NCBI RefSeq assembly: GCF_020217005.1
Contig: NZ_JAIWOI010000017.1
Coordinates: 1 to 10,000, forward strand
Source of the DNA: Rheinheimera sp.
Lineage (GTDB): Bacteria; Pseudomonadota; Gammaproteobacteria; Enterobacterales; Alteromonadaceae
Direction of reading: 5' to 3'
DNA length: 10,000 nt
The notes under the pieces: generated by a model
What the model saw: only the letters and a program-made list of their open reading frames with translations
What the model was told of the DNA's origin: nothing
The model's database searches: none
Translations under genes and position numbers: made by a program
Shown: in pieces, positions 1-6,209 of the stretch
Position numbering within the stretch: the stretch's first letter is position 1
Layout of the letters: every line of letters begins with the position of its first letter

Positions 1-1404
1 CAGCAGCAGCTTTATCATGCACTTCGCGAAAAGTTGCTGACAGCTCAATGGCCCGCTGATGCCTTATTGCCCTCCAGCAGGCAGCTGGCTGCTGAGTTGG
101 GGTTAAGTCGTAATACAGTTAATCAGGCCTTGCAGCAGTTGGTCGCCGAAGGTTATTTATCTGGACTACCCGGGCGCGGATATCAGGTGATAGCGACAGC
201 ACCAGATCAATTTTTTCAGGCTTGTACTGCTCGCTCTATTATTGCCAGTCCGCCTGAACTGACACTGTTTGATTACGGCATTAGTGTTAAAACCGGTCCG
301 GCAACCGGCGCTTTACAAACTGGAGTACCGGATTTATCCGCTTTTCCATTTCAGTTATGGCAAAAACTCACGCAACGCCATAGTGGCAGGGCTGCCCTGG
401 CCGGCATGGCTGATGCTCTTGGTTATTTACCACTGCGTTTGGCACTAAAGGACTATTTACGTCAGTCCCGCCAGGTTGTTTGTGATCAAAACAGCATTCT
501 TATTACACCAGGCGCACAGGCGGCCTTGTTTATTGCCGCAAAGCTGAGCTGTAAGGCAGGGGATAAAGTTGCAATGGAATCGCCCGGCTATCCACGTTTG
601 CGTCAGGCTTTGCAGCTGTCTGAAACAGACATTCATTACATTGATGCCAGTTCAGACCACGGCGTGGCCATCTCACAACTGGACCAATTAAAGGGCTGCA
701 AAGCTGTATTTGTCACGCCAGCCCATCAATACCCTATGGGTGGCATCATGCCGTTGTCTGAGCGCCTACATTTACTGGAATGGGCCCGCCAGCAGAAGGC
801 TGTGCTGGTCGAAGACGACTATGACAGTGAGTTTCAGTTTAAACACAGACCCATCGCCAGTTTGCAAGGCTTAGCACAGGGAAAGGGGGTGATATACGTT
901 GGCTCTTTCAGTAAAACCCTGTTTCCGGCATTGCGCCTGGGCTATCTGGTCTTGCCTGAACCCTGGATGCCCAAAGCTGCGGCTTTGCTACAGGCTGTGT
1001 ACGGTGATGTGGCCTTATTACCTCAGGCTGTCACAGCAGATTTTATGTTTGAGGGACATTTTGGCCGGCACCTTCGTAAAATGCGTCAGTTGTATCAACA
1101 CAAACAACAGTATTGCCTGAAGCTGATTGCACAGTACCTGCCAGAAGCCAGATTGCACGCCCGTTATGCTGGCCTGCATCTGAGTATGGAATTTCCGGGT
1201 GCTATTGCTGACAAAGAATTGTGTAGTGCCTTGTTGCAACTGGGGTATAGAGTGCAACCTTTGAGTCGTTATGTGTTTACTGCGCCAGAGCGCACCGGTT
1301 TGGTGATAGGTCTGGCTAATACGGCCGAATTACAATTGAAAACAGGAATTGAACTTATAGCGCGATTGCTACCCTTTTATCAAAACGAAACGAGGCATCA
1401 ATAA
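1..1404 (+). CDS. MocR-family regulator: GntR winged helix plus PLP aminotransferase domain (5' truncated)
   Basis: The frame is open from base 1 with no stop before it, so the gene begins outside the window and the TTG at 34 is internal. At about 40-195 lies a GntR-type winged helix (LPSSRQLAAELGLSRNTVNQ, then LVAEGYLSGLPGRGYQV). A fold-type I aminotransferase domain follows to the C-terminus. The Schiff-base lysine is in SFSKTLFP (Lys codon 913-915). The EDDYDSEF motif (Asp codon 814-816) supplies the aspartate that contacts the pyridine nitrogen, 33 residues before the lysine as in GabR. This architecture defines MocR regulators such as GabR and PdxR, which bind PLP or its adducts and usually control a divergent neighbour; that neighbour would lie left of the window. 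The effector and target cannot be told from this sequence. Confidence 0.93.
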   Translation, partial: QQQLYHALREKLLTAQWPADALLPSSRQLAAELGLSRNTVNQALQQLVAEGYLSGLPGRGYQVIATAPDQFFQACTARSIIASPPELTLFDYGISVKTGPATGALQTGVPDLSAFPFQLWQKLTQRHSGRAALAGMADALGYLPLRLALKDYLRQSRQVVCDQNSILITPGAQAALFIAAKLSCKAGDKVAMESPGYPRLRQALQLSETDIHYIDASSDHGVAISQLDQLKGCKAVFVTPAHQYPMGGIMPLSERLHLLEWARQQKAVLVEDDYDSEFQFKHRPIASLQGLAQGKGVIYVGSFSKTLFPALRLGYLVLPEPWMPKAAALLQAVYGDVALLPQAVTADFMFEGHFGRHLRKMRQLYQHKQQYCLKLIAQYLPEARLHARYAGLHLSMEFPGAIADKELCSALLQLGYRVQPLSRYVFTAPERTGLVIGLANTAELQLKTGIELIARLLPFYQNETRHQ

Positions 1405-1412
1405 AACCTGCA

Positions 1413-1441
1413 TTGCATATTTTATAAATAAGAATTATTAT
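1413..1441 (+). promoter_or_regulatory. Candidate sigma70 promoter
   Basis: TTGCAT (1413-1418) and TATTAT (1436-1441) are separated by exactly 17 bases, giving a good -35/-10 pair with an expected start near 1448. It lies just after the MocR gene stop and reads toward the small membrane reading frame at 1474. The -10 element sits inside the Fur-like repeat at 1427-1445, so repression by occlusion is expected. This is inferred from sequence only. Confidence 0.55.
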
Positions 1442-1445
1442 CATT
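1427..1445. promoter_or_regulatory. Fur-box-like inverted repeat
   Basis: The 19-mer AATAAGAATTATTATCATT matches the extended Fur pattern AATGATAAT-N-ATTATCATT at 16 of 18 defined positions, and its right half-site is perfect. The two arms are complementary at 7 of 9 positions around a central T. It covers the -10 hexamer of the promoter at 1413-1441, the usual arrangement for Fur repression under iron sufficiency. Local AT-richness raises the chance of coincidence, but overlap with a correctly spaced promoter argues for function. Confidence 0.6.
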
Positions 1446-1473
1446 TAAAGTGAGATTACCCGGCTGCATAGCA

Positions 1474-1775
1474 ATGACTGAATTCAACCCAGACAAAATC
1501 ACACCAAAATCGAGTAAGACCATAAGGCAATGGATTGGGTTTGCTATTGTGCTTTGTGGCGCCTCTCTTCTGTTATTGGAAAGCGTTGCCATACTCAAAG
1601 CCTAGTGGATATTGATGTATCATCTGCGTATGACCTCAAGCTCCTGACACTGTATTCAGACTTTTAGGGTAGTGCGTCTGGAACAATGAGTCTCTGTATG
1701 GCGAAAGGCCACTCTGGTTATTTTTCACCGATCTGTGGTGGTGGAAAAACGACTACATTTAAGTTTGAACCTTGA
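1474..1775 (+). pseudogene. Decayed small single-pass membrane protein, unknown family
   Basis: An ATG at 1474 opens 43 codons to a TAG at 1603. The peptide has a polar start (MTEFNPDKITPKSSKTIRQ) and one hydrophobic segment (WIGFAIVLCGASLLLLESVA). From 1602 an overlapping frame reads VDIDVSSAYDLKLLTLYSDF, meets a TAG at 1665, then continues GSASGTMSLCMAKGHSG and on to a TGA at 1773. One extra base near 1602 plus a sense codon at 1665 would give one protein of about 100 residues: an N-terminal membrane anchor and a C-terminal part with two cysteines. I do not recognise the family. No clear ribosome binding site precedes 1474. Alternatives are that the 43-residue peptide is itself the product, or that the region is transcribed as RNA. 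It sits directly downstream of the Fur-like promoter. Confidence 0.35.
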
Positions 1776-1908
1776 ATAGCGCGTCGGTTTTATCGGTTCC
1801 TAAGGATGCACGCATTATTTGTGCAGTAGCGCCTATGCTTTACATTTGGTTATAGTGAGGCGATGGAAGGCTAAAGATCTCAGGGATGGTTCTGCCGGGG
1901 GCTATTCA
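1776..1908. other. Non-coding leader of the downstream binding-protein gene
   Basis: This is the last part of the 504-base stretch (1405-1908) between two clear genes. I see no convincing gene or terminator in it. There is a short inverted repeat TGCAC/GTGCA at 1807-1825 and a weak imperfect stem CGCCTAT...ATA(GTGA)GGCG at 1830-1862. Neither has a loop or tail typical of a known riboswitch or terminator. A frame open from the TTG at 1819 joins the binding protein but places a charged stretch before its signal peptide, so it is unlikely to be translated. Confidence 0.4.
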
Positions 1909-2778
1909 ATGCGATTAATCATATTTTTTAGTTTTGTGTTGAGTCTGACTATATCTGCCGATACGTCCATTCGCGTTGCCACACCACAATCAGAGTTGGA
2001 GCTCAGTACAGGTTATTACCTTGATTTGCTGAGTGTGGTTTTGGATAAAACAGAGCAGGAGTACGGCTCAGCAAAACTGGTATTTGAACCTGTACCTGTC
2101 TCTGGTTCTTTGTGGAAGTTTGTGCTGAATAATAAGCGCATTGATGTGCACTGGCTTACCCCCTCAGCAGCTTTTGAATCGCATTTAAAGCGCATTCCAG
2201 TAGAAGTTTTATATGGTGGCTTGGGTTTAAGGGGGCTGATCATCAAAGAAAGCCAGCAGCAGGAGTTCCTGCAGGTCAAGACTCTGGACGATTTGCGCCG
2301 CTTTACCGCTTGCCAGGGAGAACAATGGCCTGATGTTCAGGTATTGCACTATGCCGGGCTTAAAGTTCATCGGGTAGAAAAATTTGAGTCTATGCTGGAC
2401 ATGTTGCGCAAAGGGCGTTGTGATTATTTTCCCCGTAGTGTCATCGAAGGCAATACCGAACTTGCCCATCAGGGCTATTCAGAACCGGAGTTTGTTTTTT
2501 TGACCTCCGTTTTGTTGTATTACCCCATGCCTGTCCATTTTTATGTCGACCCGCAGGATAAAGCCTTGTACCGCAGGTTGGAGCTGGGGTTGAAAGCTAT
2601 GCATGATTCCGGAGAATTGCTTAGCTTTATGCAACAACACCCCGTAACCCGTCATGTGTTTGAAGCTCAAAGGTACAAAAACTCTATCGTATTGACACTA
2701 CATAATCCGGTGCTCCCCAGCTGGTATCAGGCTGATGATTTTTGGCTGGTATTACTAGGACAGAAACCAGCAAAATAA
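1909..2778 (+). CDS. Periplasmic solute-binding protein, type 3-like, orphan
   Basis: This is a 289-residue protein. The ATG at 1909 is chosen because it is followed at once by a signal peptide (MRLIIFFSFVLSLTISA, likely cut before DTSIRVATP); it is preceded by a G-rich weak Shine-Dalgarno at 1897-1901. The mature part starts with the IRVATP strand usual in two-lobed extracellular solute-binding proteins. The length and pattern fit the SBP_bac_3-like set annotated as transporter substrate-binding domain proteins. Two cysteines (TACQGEQ and KGRCDYF) could form a disulfide. No permease or ATPase gene is beside it, so it may serve a distant transporter, act as a sensor partner, or have another periplasmic role. 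The ligand is unknown. If transcription from the Fur-like promoter reads through, it would be iron-responsive, but that is speculative. Confidence 0.8.
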   Translation: MRLIIFFSFVLSLTISADTSIRVATPQSELELSTGYYLDLLSVVLDKTEQEYGSAKLVFEPVPVSGSLWKFVLNNKRIDVHWLTPSAAFESHLKRIPVEVLYGGLGLRGLIIKESQQQEFLQVKTLDDLRRFTACQGEQWPDVQVLHYAGLKVHRVEKFESMLDMLRKGRCDYFPRSVIEGNTELAHQGYSEPEFVFLTSVLLYYPMPVHFYVDPQDKALYRRLELGLKAMHDSGELLSFMQQHPVTRHVFEAQRYKNSIVLTLHNPVLPSWYQADDFWLVLLGQKPAK

Positions 2779-2892
2779 GGCAAAAGGGTTGAAAAGGGAC
2801 CCGCTTGAAATCGATAACTACGGCATTTCACGCGCGTACTGGCAGGGCCCAGCTCAGAATTTCCCACCAGCCAATCTCTCGTGCACTATAAG

Positions 2893-2910
2893 GCTGACTT
2901 CAAAGTCAGC
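2893..2910. repeat. Perfect 8-bp inverted repeat
   Basis: GCTGACTT-CA-AAGTCAGC is an 18-base inverted repeat with perfect 8-bp arms and a 2-base centre. It lies 115 bases after the binding-protein stop and about 37 bases before the proposed -35 of the DUF445 gene. No T-run follows on either strand, so it is a poor intrinsic terminator. It could be a regulator operator or an RNA hairpin. Confidence 0.5.
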
Positions 2911-2946
2911 AAAATTAACAAGGACGGCAGATTGTGTGCTGCTCTC

Positions 2947-2975
2947 TTGTTGTTCTTCTGTACACTGATTACAAT
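2947..2975 (+). promoter_or_regulatory. Candidate promoter for the DUF445 gene
   Basis: TTGTTG (2947-2952) and TACAAT (2970-2975) are 17 bases apart. The -10 is five of six to consensus; the -35 is weak. The predicted start near 2982 would leave a leader of about 27 bases with the GGAG ribosome site at 3000-3003. Confidence 0.4.
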
Positions 2976-3008
2976 CGCCGCCATTTCCGCTATTTGTATG
3001 GAGTTCTG

Positions 3009-3722
3009 ATGAATAAAAGTCTGTTAACCAATCTGTTGTCTGTACTTCTGATGGCGTGTGGCTGGTTTTTCGCCTTGCCCTGGTTATGGGCTATGGGTTT
3101 GTTTGCCTTTTCAGGCGCTATAACCAACTGGCTTGCTATTCATATGCTGTTTGAGAAAGTGCCTTTGCTCTATGGATCTGGTGTGATTCCGGCCCGTTTT
3201 AGCGAGTTTAAACAAGGCATCTATGATTTGATCATGGGCCAGTTCTTCAGTAAGGAGAATTTGCAACGTCTGCTTTCTGAACAACACGAGCAAGATGCGG
3301 TCAGCTTAAAACTTGCACCAGTCATTGAGGCGATCGACTTATCACCGGCTTTTGATGCTTTGCTTGATACAGTGCAAAAATCTTCTTTGGGTGGCATGTT
3401 GGCGATGTTTGGTGGCGCTCAGATGTTAGTGCCGCTGAAAGAGCCCTTTATCGAAAACCTGAGTCGCTCTTTAGTGGAGTTGGCTGACAGCCCGGAGGTA
3501 CAGCAACAAATCCGCAGTCAGCTGCATCAGGGCGATGCTATTGACCTGCTACAACCCAAAATAGCTGCTGTAGTCGAAGGGCGTTTAGCTGAGCTGACGC
3601 CAGACATGGTCAAAGATATAGTGCAACAGATGATCCGCCGGCATTTAGGCTGGCTGGTGGTGTGGGGCGGAGTCTTTGGTGCTCTGATAGGCTTAGCAAG
3701 CAGTATCATACCAGCGGTTTGA
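3009..3722 (+). CDS. DUF445 family inner-membrane protein
   Basis: This is a 237-residue protein. The ATG at 3009 is chosen over an upstream in-frame start at 2934 because GGAG at 3000-3003 sits five bases before it and the DUF445 membrane segment begins directly after it. Residues 5-35 are strongly hydrophobic and are followed by GAITNWLAIHMLF, the family signature (G-x-x-T-N-x-x-A-x-x-M-L-F). The soluble middle is helical and rich in L, Q and E. The last segment (LGWLVVWGGVFGALIGLASSII) is a C-terminal membrane helix, so both ends are anchored. The biochemical function of DUF445 proteins is not established. Its own promoter is likely (2947-2975), and nothing in the context suggests a partner. 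Confidence 0.9.
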   Translation: MNKSLLTNLLSVLLMACGWFFALPWLWAMGLFAFSGAITNWLAIHMLFEKVPLLYGSGVIPARFSEFKQGIYDLIMGQFFSKENLQRLLSEQHEQDAVSLKLAPVIEAIDLSPAFDALLDTVQKSSLGGMLAMFGGAQMLVPLKEPFIENLSRSLVELADSPEVQQQIRSQLHQGDAIDLLQPKIAAVVEGRLAELTPDMVKDIVQQMIRRHLGWLVVWGGVFGALIGLASSIIPAV

Positions 3723-3785
3723 CCTTCAGTTCGTTGCACTTCGTACCAGCAGGACAGTCGCTACTGTCCTGCAAATTCAAGCCTG

Positions 3786-4574
3786 TTAGGGCAAATAAAT
3801 CTCACCCTGCAAATACAATTTCGCCTGACCTGATACCAGCACTCTGTCCTGTGTTAACTCGCAGCGCAGCACACCGCCTCTGGCCGAGGCCTGATAAGCC
3901 AGCAACTGATTTTTCCCAAGCTGTTTTGCCCAGTAAGGCACTAAGCCTGCGTGAATAGAACCTGTAACCGGATCTTCATCACCACCATTGGCTGGCCAGA
4001 AATACCTCGACACAAAGTCGTAGTCCGAACCCGCTGCTGTAGCGACTACATCATAAGGTGCGAGTTTTTTTAGCTCCTCGCTAGAAGTGGTTAACTGACG
4101 CACCTGTTGCTCATCTTTGTAGATCGCAAAATAGGCCTGCTCACTTCTGAGTACCAGATCAGGTTGCAGGGATAAGCCTGCCAGCAGAGCAGCAGGAGCT
4201 TCGACAGGGCTGGCAGGACGCAATGGAAAATTCATCAGGATCCAGCCATCAGTCTGCTGAGAGACCACTAAGTCGCCCACTGACAAAGTGCTGAATTTAA
4301 TTTGCTGGCCAGGCTTCAGGCTGAATAAAACAAAAGCCGCAGCTAAAGTGGCATGACCGCAAAAATCAATTTCAGTCACAGGAGAAAACCAGCGGATTTG
4401 ATAATGATCTGGAGCGAGTTCCAACACAAAAGCTGTTTCCGACAGATTATTTTCAGTCGCTATCTGCTGCATCAGCCCGGCGCTGATGGGCTCAGATAAA
4501 GGCACTACGGCGGCATAATTGCCCTTAAAAAGTTGATCGGTAAAAGCATCGACCTGATAAATCGGCAATTTCAT
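3786..4574 (-). CDS. PhzF-family protein (isomerase-like)
   Basis: This is a 262-residue protein, the normal size for the family, with two related lobes of the diaminopimelate epimerase fold. The start is PIYQVDAFTDQLFKGNYAAVV. The family acid is Glu46 (NNLSETAFV), which corresponds to Glu45 of the phenazine enzyme PhzF, and DFCGHATLA places His74. The second-lobe loop GGDEDPVTGSIH covers residues 197-208. In phenazine producers PhzF isomerises trans-2,3-dihydro-3-hydroxyanthranilate, but no phenazine genes are nearby, and most such homologues are of unknown substrate. The ATG at 4574 has AGGA 10-13 bases upstream. ATCATA on the plus strand at 4610-4615 (TATGAT on the minus) is a possible -10. 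The gene is divergent from the cytochrome gene with a 109-base gap. Confidence 0.93.
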   Translation of the reverse strand: MKLPIYQVDAFTDQLFKGNYAAVVPLSEPISAGLMQQIATENNLSETAFVLELAPDHYQIRWFSPVTEIDFCGHATLAAAFVLFSLKPGQQIKFSTLSVGDLVVSQQTDGWILMNFPLRPASPVEAPAALLAGLSLQPDLVLRSEQAYFAIYKDEQQVRQLTTSSEELKKLAPYDVVATAAGSDYDFVSRYFWPANGGDEDPVTGSIHAGLVPYWAKQLGKNQLLAYQASARGGVLRCELTQDRVLVSGQAKLYLQGEIYLP

Positions 4575-4650
4575 CTGTGTAATTCCTATGTCTGACCTAA
4601 AGTTGTCGCATCATAGCCCAGAAAAACACAGCAGAAGAGTCGAACTTGCT

Positions 4651-4656
4651 TATAAT
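4651..4656 (+). promoter_or_regulatory. Consensus -10 box of the cytochrome b562 gene
   Basis: TATAAT lies 27 bases before the ATG at 4684. No good -35 is found 16-18 bases upstream, so activation or an alternative contact may be needed. Transcription from here would give a leader of about 20 bases containing the GAGG ribosome site at 4673-4676. Confidence 0.5.
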
Positions 4657-4683
4657 ACCGCAGATTTTTTACGAGGATGTCTG

Positions 4684-5073
4684 ATGAAAGTTATTATGTG
4701 TGTGCTGCTAAGTAGCCTGTTGGTCTCTGCGTCTGTAGCTGCATCTGATGTAGATATGGAAAAAACCATGAAACAAATGGCGCTGAGTTTTAAACAAGCC
4801 AATGAAGCTCAGACTGTTGCAGAAATGACCTCAGCACTGGCTAGTTTTGAAGGACAGTTGCAGTTGGCTCAGCAAGGTAAATTTCAGGCAGACAAAGCAG
4901 AATTGTACCAGCAAGGCTTAAAAGAATTGGCAACTGAGGTGGATCAGGCGCAATTGTTGTTAGAACAACACAATTTAGCCGCAGCTAAACAACAGTTAAT
5001 CAAAATGGATGAGCTTAGAATCAAGTACCACAAACACCGCAAACCAAGCTTTTGGCAACTGATTTTTGGTTAA
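4684..5073 (+). CDS. Cytochrome b562 family protein, periplasmic
   Basis: This is a 129-residue precursor. The ATG at 4684 has GAGG seven bases upstream and opens a signal peptide (MKVIMCVLLSSLLVSASVAA) cut near residue 20; an upstream in-frame ATG at 4588 would bury this signal. The mature chain is a four-helix bundle similar to Escherichia coli cytochrome b562 across its length (SDVDMEKTMKQM at the start, then ANEAQTVAEM, and DELRIKYHKH at the end). The heme ligands should be a methionine near the N-terminus (Met29 or Met25) and His116 in the YHK motif, matching Met7 and His102 of the E. coli protein. A C-terminal tail (RKPSFWQLIFG) extends past the heme histidine and is absent from the E. 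coli protein. The physiological role is unclear even in E. coli. It may equally be a heme-free family member. Confidence 0.85.
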   Translation: MKVIMCVLLSSLLVSASVAASDVDMEKTMKQMALSFKQANEAQTVAEMTSALASFEGQLQLAQQGKFQADKAELYQQGLKELATEVDQAQLLLEQHNLAAAKQQLIKMDELRIKYHKHRKPSFWQLIFG

Positions 5074-5106
5074 GACCTCAGGCTCGATTTCAAGGCTGAA
5101 CTCAAG

Positions 5107-5128
5107 TATATTGCACACAATTCAATTG
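5107..5128 (+). promoter_or_regulatory. ohrR promoter -10 and OhrR-type operator candidate
   Basis: TATATT (5107-5112) is a plausible -10, placing the start near 5119. CAATT-C-AATTG at 5118-5128 is a perfect 5+1+5 inverted repeat across that point. It equals the core CAATT-N-AATTG of the Bacillus subtilis ohrA operator, and upstream context ACAATT extends the match on one side. The position over the start site fits autorepression. The -35 is weak. Confidence 0.55.
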
Positions 5129-5142
5129 AGTGGGGCTTTGCC

Positions 5143-5586
5143 ATGAGTGCAGATAACGAAGACTATCTGGTATTAGAAAAACAGCTGTGTTTTTCACTAT
5201 ACAGCGCAAGTCACCGGCTGGTGCGAAGCTATCGTCCGTTATTAGAGCCTTTGGATTTAACCTATCCGCAGTACCTGGCCATGCTGGTGTTATGGCAGCA
5301 ACCGCAATTAAATGTCAAAGAGCTGGGCGAACAGCTCTATCTGGATTCAGGGACTTTGACGCCTTTACTGAAGCGGCTTGAAATTAAAGGCTTAGTTAGC
5401 CGCACTCGCAGCCAACAGGATGAAAGAGTGGTACAAATTAGCTTAACCGCACAAGGTAAGGCGTTAAAAGCTCAGGCCAGTCACATTCCAATGGCCATTT
5501 TCCAGCAGTCAGGTTTGCCTTTAGAGCAGTTGCTGCAGCTAAAACAGAGTTGCGATGTGTTGTTTAAGCAACTGGAGGCCTTGTAA
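5143..5586 (+). CDS. ohrR: OhrR-type MarR-family peroxide-sensing repressor
   Basis: This is a 147-residue MarR-family protein. LEKQLCFSLYSAS near the start and LTYPQYLAMLVLW, VKELGEQLYLDSGTLTPLLKRLE and DERVVQISLT form the usual OhrR core: dimer helix, recognition helix and wing. Cys16 with Tyr20 and Tyr30 keeps the exact spacing of Cys15, Tyr19 and Tyr29 in Bacillus subtilis OhrR, where oxidation of the cysteine by organic hydroperoxide releases DNA. A second cysteine (Cys137) near the C-terminus might resolve the sulfenate as in two-cysteine OhrR, but it does not fall at the Xanthomonas position. The ribosome site is weak (GTGGGG at 5130-5135). The gene is followed 72 bases later by a DUF1993 gene in the same direction; no ohr gene is in the window. 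Confidence 0.93.
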   Translation: MSADNEDYLVLEKQLCFSLYSASHRLVRSYRPLLEPLDLTYPQYLAMLVLWQQPQLNVKELGEQLYLDSGTLTPLLKRLEIKGLVSRTRSQQDERVVQISLTAQGKALKAQASHIPMAIFQQSGLPLEQLLQLKQSCDVLFKQLEAL

Positions 5587-5658
5587 TACTCCGACGCACC
5601 CCCATTTCAATCTGCAGATCCTTGCAAAGGGCAGGATGGTTTAAATGAGGCAAAGATT

Positions 5659-6168
5659 ATGAGTTTATCTTTTTACAGTGCGTCGGTTCCGGTGTTTAAA
5701 CAGTTTCTCAATAGCTTGAAGGACTTGTTAGTCAAAGCTGAGAAGTTCAGTCAACAAAAAGAGCTGGCTGATGCTGTGCTGCTGCAATCACGTTTATACC
5801 CTGATATGTTCCCGCTGGTGCGTCAGGTCCAAATTGCTGCTGACTTTGCCAAAAGCGTATCAGCCCGTTTAGCAGGTGTTGAAGTGCCTGCTTACGAAGA
5901 CAATGAGCAGACTTTTACCGAATTGCAGCAACGTTTGGATAAAACTCTGGCCTTTCTTGATACCTTAACGGCTGAGCAGTTTGCTGATGCTGCAGACAAG
6001 GAAATAGTGCTACGCCCTGGTACACCAAAAGAGAAACGTTTTAGCGGCACCCAGTATTTAGCTCAGTACGGTTTACCTCAGTTTTATTTCCACGTCACCA
6101 CCAGTTACGCCTTATTGCGTCACAATGGGGTTGAAGTAGGCAAAAAAGACTATATGGGACAAATCTGA
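5659..6168 (+). CDS. DUF1993 family protein
   Basis: This is a 169-residue cytosolic protein without signal or membrane segment. It opens SLSFYSASVPVFKQFLNSL and continues DAVLLQSRLYPDMFPLVRQVQIAADFAK, the conserved part of DUF1993; the C-terminal part carries FYFHVTTSYALLRHNGVEVGKKDY. The family is predicted to be an all-helical bundle resembling DinB/YfiT proteins, and its activity is not known. The histidines in the C-terminal helix are of the kind that could bind a metal or substrate, which is inference. GAGG at 5647-5650 is eight bases before the ATG. It follows ohrR with no terminator in the 72-base gap, so it is probably in the same transcript and under peroxide control. The stop codon lies inside the long hairpin shared with the convergent gene. 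Confidence 0.9.
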   Translation: MSLSFYSASVPVFKQFLNSLKDLLVKAEKFSQQKELADAVLLQSRLYPDMFPLVRQVQIAADFAKSVSARLAGVEVPAYEDNEQTFTELQQRLDKTLAFLDTLTAEQFADAADKEIVLRPGTPKEKRFSGTQYLAQYGLPQFYFHVTTSYALLRHNGVEVGKKDYMGQI

Positions 6169-6209
6169 AGGGGAAGCAGTTGGGAGTGCTCCCAACTGCT
6201 CATTTCAGA
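6164..6209. terminator. Bidirectional hairpin terminator between convergent genes
   Basis: AGCAGTTGGGAG (6175-6186) pairs perfectly with CTCCCAACTGCT (6189-6200): 12 base pairs around a 2-base loop. An outer pairing, TCTGAA (6164-6169) with TTCAGA (6204-6209), extends it. The left outer arm contains the DUF1993 stop codon, and the right arm ends one base before the minus-strand stop codon. No long T-run follows on either side (CATTTC on plus, TCCCCTTC on minus), so efficiency is uncertain, but the place between two converging genes supports the call. Confidence 0.75.

Noticed and set aside
1686..1775. A 29-codon frame starting at ATG 1686 as an independent small protein
   Set aside because: It has no ribosome site, and its reading continues upstream in frame through a single stop, which fits a decayed longer gene better.
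1797..1908. A possible riboswitch (cyclic di-GMP type) before the binding-protein gene
   Set aside because: Some G-rich bits resemble parts of the motif, but the conserved helices and loop sequences are not present in the right order.
2789..2968. A 59-codon open frame from a TTG between the binding protein and DUF445 genes
   Set aside because: It has no ribosome site and no recognised family, and it runs through the palindrome and the proposed DUF445 promoter. It is most likely chance.
2934..3008. An upstream in-frame start for the DUF445 gene
   Set aside because: It adds 25 residues with no family match, while a good GGAG site directly precedes the ATG at 3009.
3786..4574. Phenazine biosynthesis locus suggested by the PhzF homologue
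   Set aside because: No other phz gene is nearby, and PhzF-like proteins are widespread in non-producers.
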